Source: FEN-1297 sp046706945
Lineage (GTDB): Bacteria > Bacteroidota > Ignavibacteria > Ignavibacteriales > Ignavibacteriaceae
Reading direction: 5' to 3'
DNA: 59,679 nucleotides
Assembly (NCBI GenBank): GCA_046706945.1
Contig: JBJKOY010000377.1
Coordinates: 1-59,679, forward strand
Shown here: piece by piece, positions 18,208 to 26,531 of the stretch
Layout: each line of letters opens with the position of its first letter
How positions within the stretch are numbered: position 1 is the stretch's first letter
Position numbers and translations under genes: made by a program
Notes under the pieces: generated by a model
What the model was told of the DNA's origin: nothing
The model's input: only the letters and a program-made list of their open reading frames with translations
The model's database searches: none

Positions 18208-19086
18208 TTATTTAATTTTGGATTCGTTTAACACGGGCTCTATGTATTCGGTGGATGTTTTATATTCCAGTAATTGCTCGAGTTTCTTTTTCAGTTCTTC
18301 TTTGGCGGGCTGGGACTGGGAGAGAATATTTTTATATTTTGCGAAATCGAAAACCTTTATGTCGAATATATCCGGTCTAATATAAATATCCGGATTTATA
18401 AATTTTATTTTTTGCTGACTTATAGAATTTTGCATTATCTGGTAAGTAGTAAATACGGATTCGAAAGTAGGCGGAATATCCGTATCGTTTTTTGTCCTTT
18501 GGGTTGTTACGTCGACTGCAACGGTAATATCGCATTCGCCGAGAAGTATATCGTAAGGCAGCGGATTGACCGCTCCGCCGTCAATCAGGATTTTTTTATT
18601 TATTCTAACCGGAGTGAATAAACCCGGCAGACAGTAACTTGCTCTTATAGCGGGGACAAGTTTCCCTTTTTGCAGAATTACCTCTTCTTTTTTCCAATAG
18701 TCTGTGGCAACAATTTTAAGAGGGGTTTTCAATTCTTCGAAAGTATTGGCTTTGAGGTTGGTTTCCAAAAGATTCTGTATTTTTTCGCCTTTTATAAAGC
18801 CTGACTTCAGCAGCTGGATATCGAACATTGTAAGCATTCTTATAATATCCGATTTCATAAAGAAGTCAGAGAGCTTGCCGCTGTTGGGGAAAATTAAGCT
18901 TTCCAAAATTTCCAGCATTTGCTTCGAGCCGTATCCGTCAGCATAAAACGCTCCGACAATAGCTCCTATACTCGATCCGGAAATAACGCTGGGTTCAATT
19001 CCCAATTCTTCAAACGCTTGAATCATTAAAACATGAGCAATTCCTCTGGCACCTCCGCTTCCGAAAGCGACTCCAATGCGGGTCAT
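18208..19086 (-). CDS. Patatin-like phospholipase (RssA/NTE type)
   Basis: A 292-aa bacterial patatin-like hydrolase. The oxyanion glycine loop GSGGARG is at 9-15, the nucleophile Ser39 is in GSSIG, and the dyad aspartate is near 169 in IDGG. These enzymes cleave acyl ester bonds in phospholipids or lysophospholipids. No signal peptide or membrane helix is evident, so it is probably cytoplasmic or membrane-peripheral. It stands alone between the NfeD operon and the citrate operon. Confidence 0.92.
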   Translation of the reverse strand: MTRIGVAFGSGGARGIAHVLMIQAFEELGIEPSVISGSSIGAIVGAFYADGYGSKQMLEILESLIFPNSGKLSDFFMKSDIIRMLTMFDIQLLKSGFIKGEKIQNLLETNLKANTFEELKTPLKIVATDYWKKEEVILQKGKLVPAIRASYCLPGLFTPVRINKKILIDGGAVNPLPYDILLGECDITVAVDVTTQRTKNDTDIPPTFESVFTTYQIMQNSISQQKIKFINPDIYIRPDIFDIKVFDFAKYKNILSQSQPAKEELKKKLEQLLEYKTSTEYIEPVLNESKIK

Positions 19087-19169
19087 AATCTTTTCTCTCG
19101 TAATTAAAATTCATTGAGACAAATGCAAATATAATAAAGAATCGGTTAAAATTAGAATCGGCCGGGTTC

Positions 19170-20723
19170 TTAAGTCAAAATTTTAAATACGGTATCCAGG
19201 ACCGTTCCGTCCACCCATTTGACGACGGCGACAATTTTGTTCTCATCGAAACGGGGCTTTTGCGGTTTGCCGCAAATTTCATAGACTTCGTCGCGCAGCT
19301 GACGAATGGTTTTTAGGGGGAGGGAAGAACCGGAAAGTTTTTTTATAAGATCTTTCCTTAAAGGATTGATCGCTATCCCGCGTTCCGTTACTACTGCGTC
19401 TATTAATTCCCCCGGGCCGCAAAGAGTAGTCACCTCGTCTATGATGACGGGTATCCTGTCCCTGAAAGACGGCACCGCCAGTATGGTGCATTTTGAATAC
19501 AGGCAGTTCTGCCAGCCTCCTATCCCGTGAAGCAGATATCCGTCGGAGTGGCTGACTACATTGCCGTTGAAATTTATGTCGACTTCGGTAGCCCCCAATA
19601 CCGCAACATCCACCATCGAAGCGAAGTTGCCTTTCCCGTGAAAATTATAACTTGTAAAAGGGCTTGTATTTACATGTTTGGGATTATCCCTCATACTCCT
19701 TACGCCTTCAAGATCGAACGTTTGTCCGTCTAATATAAAATCCGTCAGACCTTCTTCCAGCAGCTGAACCAGGTATTTTGTACTGCCTCCTCTTACGAAA
19801 CTGGCCTTTACGCCTTTGGCCTTCATCCTTTCTTTTAAATATAACACAAACGCGAGGTTTGTACCTCCCGAGCCGGCCTGAAAGGAAAATCCGTTTTTCA
19901 TAATTCCGGCTTCGTCTATAAATTGAGCAACGTATTCGGCAATAAGAAGACGGTCCGGTGATCTGGTAATTTCGGTTGTGCCGCTCACAATTTTAGCGGA
20001 GTCGCCCAGGGATTCTACCTTCACTACGTAATCAACATTATTTCCCTGGATCTGCCAAGGGACGCAGGGGAAGGGAACAAGGTTGTCAGTCACTACTATT
20101 ACCTTGTCGGCATATTCGGAATCCGCAAGGGCAAAGCCGATCAGACCGCTGGCGGATTTGCCGTTCAATCCGTTTGCATTGCCGAACGAATCCGCCGAAG
20201 GAGCGGCAATAACCGCTATATCGATGTGAACCTCGCCGTCCTGCACGGCCTGGTATCTTCCTCCGTGAGAACGCAGAACTCCCACGCCCTTCATTTTCCC
20301 TTCCGAAGTAAATTTTCCCAGCGGACCGTTCATGCTGCCTTCTATATGACGGATAGTGCCGTCTTCAAGGTATTTAATAAGGTGTTCGTGAACAGGAAAG
20401 GAAGCGCTCGGGAACCACCTGATGTTTTTCACTCCCATTTCACGGATAGTATCGAATAGAATATTGGTAAGAGCGTCGCCGTTTCTAAGATGGTGGTGGG
20501 TTGAGACAGTCATCCCGTCCTTTAAGCCGGCTTTTTTCAAAGCTTCCTTTAAACTTGGGACTAGTTTATTTCCGTCTGCCGGGTAATCTATGCATGATCT
20601 GACTTGAGGCCTGGCTTTATAGTAATCAGGTTTGTATTTATTCACACCCTGAAAGACAATTTGTTTCTTTCCGTTTACAGTTTCCGGAACAGGTCTGCCT
20701 GCGGCATTTTTTACTAATTTCAT
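19170..20723 (-). CDS. citF: Citrate lyase alpha subunit (citrate CoA-transferase)
   Basis: A 517-aa CitF homologue of usual length. The family pattern is clear: VSTHHHLRNGD near the N-terminus, LRSHGGR, AAPSADSFGNANG, QAGSGGTNLAF and LGATEVDINFNGNV. The alpha subunit swaps the acetyl group of the acyl-carrier subunit for citrate, forming citryl-ACP, which the beta subunit splits to oxaloacetate and acetyl-ACP. It is the last gene of the citrate operon, 19 bp after the CitD-CitE fusion. No citC, citX or citG (needed to build and charge the prosthetic group) is in the window. Citramalate lyase alpha is a close alternative, made less likely by aconitase and isocitrate dehydrogenase in the same operon. 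Confidence 0.9.
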   Translation of the reverse strand: MKLVKNAAGRPVPETVNGKKQIVFQGVNKYKPDYYKARPQVRSCIDYPADGNKLVPSLKEALKKAGLKDGMTVSTHHHLRNGDALTNILFDTIREMGVKNIRWFPSASFPVHEHLIKYLEDGTIRHIEGSMNGPLGKFTSEGKMKGVGVLRSHGGRYQAVQDGEVHIDIAVIAAPSADSFGNANGLNGKSASGLIGFALADSEYADKVIVVTDNLVPFPCVPWQIQGNNVDYVVKVESLGDSAKIVSGTTEITRSPDRLLIAEYVAQFIDEAGIMKNGFSFQAGSGGTNLAFVLYLKERMKAKGVKASFVRGGSTKYLVQLLEEGLTDFILDGQTFDLEGVRSMRDNPKHVNTSPFTSYNFHGKGNFASMVDVAVLGATEVDINFNGNVVSHSDGYLLHGIGGWQNCLYSKCTILAVPSFRDRIPVIIDEVTTLCGPGELIDAVVTERGIAINPLRKDLIKKLSGSSLPLKTIRQLRDEVYEICGKPQKPRFDENKIVAVVKWVDGTVLDTVFKILT

Positions 20724-20742
20724 AATTCTACTTATATTTATT

Positions 20743-21966
20743 TTAAATTTCCTGTCTCCAATTTCCGGCGATCAAATTATTCAATACCGCAAGCTTAATT
20801 ATCCTGTGAGCCTTCTTAACCACCGGGGCGTCTATCATCTTGCTTCCGAGCGAGACTACGCCAAGTCCCGTGCTTTCGGCTTCTTCGTATGCCGAGACTA
20901 TTTTTTTTGCTTTTTCAATTTCTTCAGGCGAAGGGGCAAACGCTTCATGTACCGTCCTGATCTGGCGCGGATGTATGCAGCCTTTACCTTCAAAACCCAG
21001 CGCTTTCGCCTCGAGAACGCTTTGCTTTAATCCTTCGGCGTCCGAAACATCCGAGAAGACCGTATCTACGGCCTGAATGCCTGCTGCCTTTGCGGCATTG
21101 ATCAGCATAGACCGCGCAAACAAGCTTTCCTTTCCCTCGTTTGTGCGCTGAGTACCGATGTCCGCGGTATAATCTTCCAGTCCAATTGCCAGAGCGCAAT
21201 TGTATTGAGATGCCGAAGCTATTTCGAATGCTTTTATTACGCCGAGCGCGCTTTCGATAATAGGCATAAAATATATGTCCCCTGAGATTTTATCCCGATC
21301 CTTTAATCTCTTTACCTCGTTCTCCACTTCCTCAATTTGTCCGGCCGATTCGCATTTCGGGATTAATATTACATGCACATTATGTGGAACTATATATTTT
21401 AAATCTTCAATTCCCGCGGGAATTTGGTTTATCCTTACCATTCTTTCGGCACCGTAAAAGTCAACGCTGCGCAGGGCATTTCTTACCATAAACCGCGCGG
21501 CTTCTTTCTCGGAAGGAGCCACGCTGTCTTCGAGATCAAGTATGATCCCGTCGGGACCGTGCAAACCTGCGTTGATAAAAAATTTGGGCTCGTTGCCCGG
21601 GAGGTACAGCCTGCTCCTCCGGAGACGTTCTTTTTCGGAAGTATATAAATTTTTTTTGTTGAACGGAAGAAGATATTCTCTGCCGTTTTGGCAGGACAGT
21701 TTTTTTAAAACATATTCCAGCCTGGCTGCCAGAACGAAAGGCAGAGCGCCGCTGTCTTCGCAGTAAACATCCAGGTCCCGGAAATCGTAAAAACCGCAAA
21801 TCTCCCTGATAAGTTTTATTATAGATTCGCCGTAAAGCGCGCCGACTTTGCTTTTTAATTCGATTTTCAGTCCGCCTTGTTTCCTCGAGACAATTTCAAA
21901 GTAACAGTCGGAACGCACCGTTTCGCCCTTTTTCCCGGAGAAGGATTTTTTAGCCGGAGTCTTCAT
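20743..21966 (-). CDS. citE: CitD-CitE fusion: citrate lyase acyl-carrier and beta subunits
   Basis: A 407-aa protein, about 110 residues longer than a normal CitE. Residues about 17-90 align by eye with the CitD acyl-carrier subunit (serine at 19 where the CitD prosthetic group attaches, then strands ending DSGALPFVLAARLEYVL). Residues about 115-400 are the CitE aldolase domain (RSRLYLPGNEPKF, LDLEDSVAPSEK, GLEDYTADIG, KGCIHPRQI). CitE cleaves citryl-ACP to acetyl-ACP and oxaloacetate; here carrier and lyase are one chain. AAGGGA lies just before the ATG. The PrpD gene ends 13 bp upstream and CitF follows, so stoichiometry is set by the operon. The CitD assignment is from pattern comparison. 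Confidence 0.85.
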   Translation of the reverse strand: MKTPAKKSFSGKKGETVRSDCYFEIVSRKQGGLKIELKSKVGALYGESIIKLIREICGFYDFRDLDVYCEDSGALPFVLAARLEYVLKKLSCQNGREYLLPFNKKNLYTSEKERLRRSRLYLPGNEPKFFINAGLHGPDGIILDLEDSVAPSEKEAARFMVRNALRSVDFYGAERMVRINQIPAGIEDLKYIVPHNVHVILIPKCESAGQIEEVENEVKRLKDRDKISGDIYFMPIIESALGVIKAFEIASASQYNCALAIGLEDYTADIGTQRTNEGKESLFARSMLINAAKAAGIQAVDTVFSDVSDAEGLKQSVLEAKALGFEGKGCIHPRQIRTVHEAFAPSPEEIEKAKKIVSAYEEAESTGLGVVSLGSKMIDAPVVKKAHRIIKLAVLNNLIAGNWRQEI

Positions 21967-21979
21967 ATATCCCTTTGGG

Positions 21980-23413
21980 TTAAATAATCAATTTGTTCAT
22001 AAATTCTCTTGCGCCGTAATTTTCACAATTAAACACCGTTTCAAAAACTTCCTTCCGCCGCTCGGGAGTTAAAATATTTTCCGCAAGAGCGTTAAATTTG
22101 TCTTCAAGATCTTCAACAGTCATCGGTTCCCTCGGATCGCCTTTCGGATATTCTATATATTCCGAAAACTCTTTCCCGTCTTTTGTTTTAACAACAACTT
22201 TCGAAGGCTGTTTTTCAGGGAACATTTTTTCGAATTCCGCAGACGCTTCACCTTTGATCTTGTCTATTACATCGAGTATGCGCGGGTCTTTTAATTTCTC
22301 CTCGGTAAACGACCGGGTTGTTATTTTATGATCTACTACGGCCGCGGCTATACAGTAGGGAAGCGAGTGGTCGGCGGTCTCCCGGGATTCCGGTCTGTAC
22401 TTTTGCGGGTCGAAAAGAATGTCGCAGGCGCGGGCGATAGTGGTTACGGTAATCGATTCAATTTGATCCGACGAAATATTATTAGCATTTACGGCCTTAA
22501 GAGCTGCGGTAATGTGGGTATGGGTCAAAGCTTCCGTGGGGAATGCTTTCATGCCGCATTCGGTAATTTTGAATTTTTTGCCGAGGTCTCCGGTTAATTT
22601 ATTTAAATTCCATTCCCATTCCGAGGATCTTTCGCGGCCCGTCATTTTTACAGGAGAGACTTTTTTCTCTCTAACGTCCCATCCGAAAAAACAATCCATA
22701 AAGCCTTCTTTTCCCTCGAAAACTTCTTCGGTCCCGGTGAAGCCTTCTTTAGCCATTAAGGCGGCTATAACACCCGACTGAACCGCCAAAGGATCGACCG
22801 TATTTTTCATCATCGTTAAACGGCCGGCGGTAGGGCATCCGACAGTGTAATTATGGCATCCGCTTATGCCGATTGCGTTGATCATTTGTTCCTTGTTCAA
22901 TCCCAGAACTTTTCCGGCAACCAACGGGGAAACCAGCTGGGTTAATGTAGCATGGTGCCATTTGCGCTCTCTAATTCCCGGTACCGCAAATTCGCAGAGC
23001 CGCTGTTCAAATTCATAAGCCAGCACAACGGCGGTAATAACGTCGGTCATCGGCGCATCAGTCAGTTCCCCCGCCGCCAAAGCAGCAGGTATAAGGTCGG
23101 ACGGATGAGATGGATCTTCCTTCCAGTAGATGTCGTTGAAATCGAGAGTCCGTATCATGAGAGAATTTATTAAAGCCGCATTGGCCGCGGGAATTCTTTC
23201 ACCGTGTCCGATTAAGGTTGCCTCCGGACTGCCGCCCATTTTTTTATATATATTCCTTAATATATTCGCGTCCGCAGTACCTAAGCCTCCGTATGCGCAT
23301 CCTATCGAATCGTAAAGATGTTTCTTAACCTCGTTTATCGCCTCTTCCGTGATGTCGCCGTAGTTAAGGTTAACCGCATACTCCGATATTATACTTGAAA
23401 TAGAATTCGGCAT
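21980..23413 (-). CDS. MmgE/PrpD-family dehydratase-like protein
   Basis: A 477-aa protein of the MmgE/PrpD family (2-methylcitrate dehydratase, cis-aconitate decarboxylase and relatives). Visible family features are an N-terminal helical domain with DSIGCAYGG, MIRTLDFNDIYW, HPSDLIPAALA and the later KAFPTEALTHTHI. It acts on tricarboxylic acids or methyl derivatives. In an operon with aconitase and citrate lyase, a citrate/isocitrate or methylcitrate dehydration role is plausible. 2-methylcitrate synthase (prpC) and lyase (prpB) are absent, so a propionate role is not shown. GGAGA precedes the ATG. Confidence 0.85.
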   Translation of the reverse strand: MPNSISSIISEYAVNLNYGDITEEAINEVKKHLYDSIGCAYGGLGTADANILRNIYKKMGGSPEATLIGHGERIPAANAALINSLMIRTLDFNDIYWKEDPSHPSDLIPAALAAGELTDAPMTDVITAVVLAYEFEQRLCEFAVPGIRERKWHHATLTQLVSPLVAGKVLGLNKEQMINAIGISGCHNYTVGCPTAGRLTMMKNTVDPLAVQSGVIAALMAKEGFTGTEEVFEGKEGFMDCFFGWDVREKKVSPVKMTGRERSSEWEWNLNKLTGDLGKKFKITECGMKAFPTEALTHTHITAALKAVNANNISSDQIESITVTTIARACDILFDPQKYRPESRETADHSLPYCIAAAVVDHKITTRSFTEEKLKDPRILDVIDKIKGEASAEFEKMFPEKQPSKVVVKTKDGKEFSEYIEYPKGDPREPMTVEDLEDKFNALAENILTPERRKEVFETVFNCENYGAREFMNKLII

Positions 23414-23456
23414 TTATTTCTCCGGAAAAATAAAATATTGTTTTTGAAGCTTCTGC

Positions 23457-25424
23457 TTATAACTTCTTTTTTATCCAGTTCTCCAGGCTTCCCGCGGAAA
23501 TTAATTCCTGTGCGGCCTGCCCGACCGGAACGAAGGAATATTTTTTCTTCGCCGCCTTAATCTCCGAAGTTTCAAAGTTAATTTCGGCTTTTATTCCCGT
23601 ATTGAAGGTCGGTTTCTCATTCCCGAATTTTATTTTCATATCCACTATAAATTCGGGGCATTCTATCAGCAGAAAACCGTTGTTAAAGGCGTTTCGTTTG
23701 TATGTCTCGTTTAAAGATCCGGCGACTACAAGCCTGATGCCTTTATATTTCAGCGCGGTAGCGGCCTGTTCTCTTGAGCTTCCGGTACCGAAATTAAATC
23801 CGGCCGCCAGGATGTCTCCCTCTTTCGCAAGTCTGCCGAATTCGGGATCGTAATTCTCCATTACGACATGGGCTTGCTGTTCAGGGGTAAAGTCGTCTAT
23901 ATAAGTGTATTTGCCCGGGAAAATCCCGTCGGTATTTAAATAAACCTGGTGGCAGAATACAATATTACCTTCTATTCTTTCGGGGAAGTCCTTAATTATC
24001 CGGGTAATATTCTTTACGCCGTTTGTTTTCTTATTGGATTTTATATCCGCAAAGATATGTGAAGGGCTGTATTCCCACGAATAATCTATTCTGCCGGCGA
24101 TAGCCGAAGCCGCCACAACCGCGGGAGAAGCAAGAAAGACCTTTGCATTAGGAGAGCCCATCCTTCCCTTAAAGTTCCTGTTGGTTGCCGAGATCCCGAC
24201 TTCGCCGTCTTCAAGCAGCCCCGTTCCCAGACCGATGCACGGGCCGCAGCCGGGTGGCAGCGGTATGGCGCCGGCATGTATCAAAGCCTGCCAGTCGCCC
24301 TGTCTCTCGCTTTCATCCTGAACTTCGCTTGAAGCGGCCGCAATGTAAAACTTGGTACCCTCAGCAACTTTTTTCCCTCTTGCTACCTTTGCGGCTTCGG
24401 CAATATCGCTTACCCTGCTGTTCACGCATGAAACAAGATACGCCTTGTCGATTTTTATCTTTTTCGTCTTCAATTCAGAAACCGAGGTCATGGTTTTAAC
24501 CGTATTGGGACCGGATACGAAAGGCTGAACAGACCCGAGATCGATGATTACTTCTTTTGCATAAAAAGCATCTTTATCCGGAGTGCAGACGTTCCCTTCG
24601 AGCCTGGAGATTCTCCTTGCGTTCAATCTGGGATGCGCTCCGTTGCCGTCTGCATCCGAGGGAACGCCGGCAGGTCCCCTTGCAGCAATTTTTGCGGACC
24701 TGTCTCTGAGCCAGTTAATTGTAATATCGTCGATGGGAAACAATCCCGCCAGGGCGCCCCATTCCGTCGTCATATTGGCAACCGTAAAACGTTCGTCCAT
24801 TGTTAAATGCTGAACCCCGTCTCCGGAAAATTCAACGGCATAATTCAAAACTTCGTCGTTGTTAAAGAAGCCGCACAGCGATATAATCAGGTCTTTCCCG
24901 GTAACACCGGGTCTTAATTTTCCTTTAAGTTTTACTTTTGCGACGGGCGGAACCTGCCACCACGTACTGCCTGTCGCCCAAATGGCGGCCGCGTCGGTTC
25001 TCACTACCGGGGTACCGAGACAGCCGAGGCCGCCGTAAATATTCGAATGGCTGTCCGAAGCGACCACCATTTTCCCCGGCCATATATAGCCTTCTTCAAT
25101 CATCACCTGGTGGCCGATGCCCCTGCCGGCCGGATAAAAGTCGTTTCCCATTTCTTCGGCGAACGCTTCTATCTTCCGGTATTTTTCCCGGTTCTTTTCG
25201 CTTTTATCCTGGATATTATGGTCAAGAGCAAAAACAACCTGCCTGGGATTGGCAAATTTTTTTGCGCCGATGCTTAAGAATTTAGGAATTACCGCACCGG
25301 TGTTGTCGTGCGTCATTACGTACGCAGGTTTAACGGAAATATAATCTCCGCTGCGAACCGAATGATTCTTATCCGTGTTGTTCGCATGTCTTTGAACGAT
25401 TTTTTCGATTAATGTTTGTCCCAT
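23457..25424 (-). CDS. Aconitase, homoaconitase (Lys4)-like type
   Basis: A 655-aa aconitase-superfamily [4Fe-4S] hydratase. Cluster cysteines are in VSCVNSRVSD and PGCGPCIGLG; the swivel domain carries GTGSSREQAATALKYKG. It isomerises citrate and isocitrate through cis-aconitate, or homocitrate in the homoaconitase group. Segments such as SGDYISVKPAYVMTHDN, YPAGRGIGHQ and WWQVPPVAKVKLKGKL recall, from memory, fungal homoaconitase Lys4 more than AcnA or AcnB. Its place between isocitrate dehydrogenase and citrate lyase favours a citrate substrate. There is no ribosome binding site: an octamer array begins 11 bp before the ATG and seems to have replaced the native leader. Confidence 0.88.
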   Translation of the reverse strand: MGQTLIEKIVQRHANNTDKNHSVRSGDYISVKPAYVMTHDNTGAVIPKFLSIGAKKFANPRQVVFALDHNIQDKSEKNREKYRKIEAFAEEMGNDFYPAGRGIGHQVMIEEGYIWPGKMVVASDSHSNIYGGLGCLGTPVVRTDAAAIWATGSTWWQVPPVAKVKLKGKLRPGVTGKDLIISLCGFFNNDEVLNYAVEFSGDGVQHLTMDERFTVANMTTEWGALAGLFPIDDITINWLRDRSAKIAARGPAGVPSDADGNGAHPRLNARRISRLEGNVCTPDKDAFYAKEVIIDLGSVQPFVSGPNTVKTMTSVSELKTKKIKIDKAYLVSCVNSRVSDIAEAAKVARGKKVAEGTKFYIAAASSEVQDESERQGDWQALIHAGAIPLPPGCGPCIGLGTGLLEDGEVGISATNRNFKGRMGSPNAKVFLASPAVVAASAIAGRIDYSWEYSPSHIFADIKSNKKTNGVKNITRIIKDFPERIEGNIVFCHQVYLNTDGIFPGKYTYIDDFTPEQQAHVVMENYDPEFGRLAKEGDILAAGFNFGTGSSREQAATALKYKGIRLVVAGSLNETYKRNAFNNGFLLIECPEFIVDMKIKFGNEKPTFNTGIKAEINFETSEIKAAKKKYSFVPVGQAAQELISAGSLENWIKKKL

Positions 25425-25435
25425 TTTAATTTAAT

Positions 25436-25467
25436 TGTTACACTGTTAAATTGTTAAACTGTTAAAT
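25436..25467 (+). repeat. TGTTAAAY octamer array, left boundary of the four-helix-bundle gene
   Basis: Four contiguous octamers (TGTTACAC, TGTTAAAT, TGTTAAAC, TGTTAAAT). It lies between the start codon of aconitase and the 3' end of the four-helix-bundle gene. A related array lies on the other side at 25883-25922. Confidence 0.8.
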
Positions 25468-25485
25468 TGGTGATTCATGCTTATA

Positions 25486-25866
25486 CTAAAATTGTAATTT
25501 TTTATCTGTAAAACTTATTAAACTGTTAATGGATTTAGGCAGTTTGATTAATTCGGAAAATATATAGCAATATTCTTCTTCGGATAATAAGTTTCTGACG
25601 TGAGATTTTTCATTCCAATCCAAGGATTCATATAATGAGCCGAAACCATATCTATAAAATTTTATCTTGTCTTTTTTGTTGTACCGCCTAAAACCTTCTG
25701 CAATATTTGCTGAAATTGAATCAATAGTTTTTACAAACTGCTTACCAACTGTATCTTTAGCAAAATATTCCCACTTTATGATTAAATCCCAAACATAATT
25801 ACTTATTTTAAAAGCAATTTTATATGCTTCGATATCGTTTAATTTTAAAAATTTTTTATCCTCCAT
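25486..25866 (-). CDS. Four-helix-bundle protein (23S rRNA intervening-sequence protein family)
   Basis: A 126-aa protein of the four-helix-bundle/S23 family, with the family core TIDSISANIAEGFRR and aromatic-rich helices (KFYRYGFGSLYESLDW). Relatives are encoded in intervening sequences inside 23S rRNA genes and also as scattered single genes; their job is unknown. The start is ATG at 25866, with a strong GGAGGGGAG ribosome binding site. An upstream extension of the frame to 26013 would run through the repeat array and the HD gene and is not real. Octamer arrays flank it on both sides within an otherwise tight metabolic operon, so it looks like an inserted cassette. Confidence 0.85.
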   Translation of the reverse strand: MEDKKFLKLNDIEAYKIAFKISNYVWDLIIKWEYFAKDTVGKQFVKTIDSISANIAEGFRRYNKKDKIKFYRYGFGSLYESLDWNEKSHVRNLLSEEEYCYIFSELIKLPKSINSLISFTDKKLQF

Positions 25867-25882
25867 TTCTCCCCTCCTAAAT

Positions 25883-25922
25883 ATTGTAAACAATTTGACA
25901 ATTAAACCGTTAAACAATTTTA
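25883..25922 (+). repeat. Octamer array, right boundary of the four-helix-bundle gene
   Basis: Five octamers (ATTGTAAA, CAATTTGA, CAATTAAA, CCGTTAAA, CAATTTTA), the same word type and phase as the array at 25436-25467. The last codons and stop of the HD-domain gene (25910-25912) are made from this array. Confidence 0.75.
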
Positions 25923-26446
25923 AAGATATCAAAACTAACAAAATCGGCATGATGAACGATAATCGCTTCCGGGGTGCGCTTGCCGAGATCCCCTTCCTTT
26001 GAATGCGAGGCAATTATATGCTGCACTTCCGGGGGAAGTCCGAACCTGTCGGCAATTGCCAGGCCGCTGAACGGATGCCTGACCAGCGTTCCCGCTTTGC
26101 TTGTCGTGAGACGGCCGTCGACCATTTCGTATTCGAAGAGCTTCCCTACATCAATCAAAACGGCCCCGGCGATTAAAATATCCATGTCTATTTTTGTTTC
26201 GCTTCCGAAATTCTTCGTCATCAGCTCAGCCATCTCCACCGCCAGTTGCACCGTAGTTCTTTTATGATTTATAAAAGATATTTTGCAGTCTTTCAGCAGC
26301 AATGAAAAAGGTATAACGCTCAAGTCTTCAGCAGTAAGCACGCTGTTCTCGACCGCGTAAACCCAGCAGTCAAGCACCTTCCCGCGAAGTTCTTCATCCT
26401 TTATCCATTCGATCTCGGGCCAAAGTTTTAAGATCTTTTCTTTCAT
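25910..26446 (-). CDS. HD-domain protein with altered HD motif, possibly truncated
   Basis: A 178-aa protein of the HD metal-dependent phosphohydrolase superfamily, recognised by NHKRTT (about 60-65), AGAVLIDVGK, VRHPFSG, ASHSKEG and VHHADF. The second metal motif is normally His-Asp (LLHDIGK-like); here it is Ile-Asp, so the signature histidine is missing and activity is doubtful. The C-terminus reads through a flanking octamer array (FKIV, then stop), so the native end may have been lost when the four-helix-bundle cassette arrived. It lies between isocitrate dehydrogenase and aconitase in the citrate operon. Substrate unknown; a nucleotide or regulatory role is possible. Confidence 0.75.
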   Translation of the reverse strand: MKEKILKLWPEIEWIKDEELRGKVLDCWVYAVENSVLTAEDLSVIPFSLLLKDCKISFINHKRTTVQLAVEMAELMTKNFGSETKIDMDILIAGAVLIDVGKLFEYEMVDGRLTTSKAGTLVRHPFSGLAIADRFGLPPEVQHIIASHSKEGDLGKRTPEAIIVHHADFVSFDIFKIV

Positions 26447-26463
26447 GGTTATGCCCTTAGGAG

Positions 26464-26505
26464 TTCAAGTTCATGTTCATGTTCAAGTTCATGTTCAAGT
26501 TAAAG
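26464..26505 (+). repeat. TTCAAG/TTCATG hexamer array
   Basis: Seven contiguous hexamers (TTCAAG, TTCATG, TTCATG, TTCAAG, TTCATG, TTCAAG, TTAAAG). It lies in the 85-bp gap between isocitrate dehydrogenase and the HD gene. Same word family as 1194-1223. Confidence 0.85.
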
Positions 26506-26531
26506 ATGCAGATGTTCATTTACGTTATTAT

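Noticed and set aside
19170..21966. Citramalate lyase rather than citrate lyase
   Set aside because: Subunits are similar, but the operon includes aconitase and isocitrate dehydrogenase and no mesaconate or citramalate genes. Not fully excluded.
21980..23413. Complete methylcitrate cycle
   Set aside because: Only a PrpD-family gene is seen; no methylcitrate synthase or methylisocitrate lyase is nearby.
25867..26013. Longer N-terminus of the four-helix-bundle protein
   Set aside because: The extra residues are translated from the octamer array and antisense to the HD gene. The ATG at 25866 has a strong ribosome site and starts the family domain.
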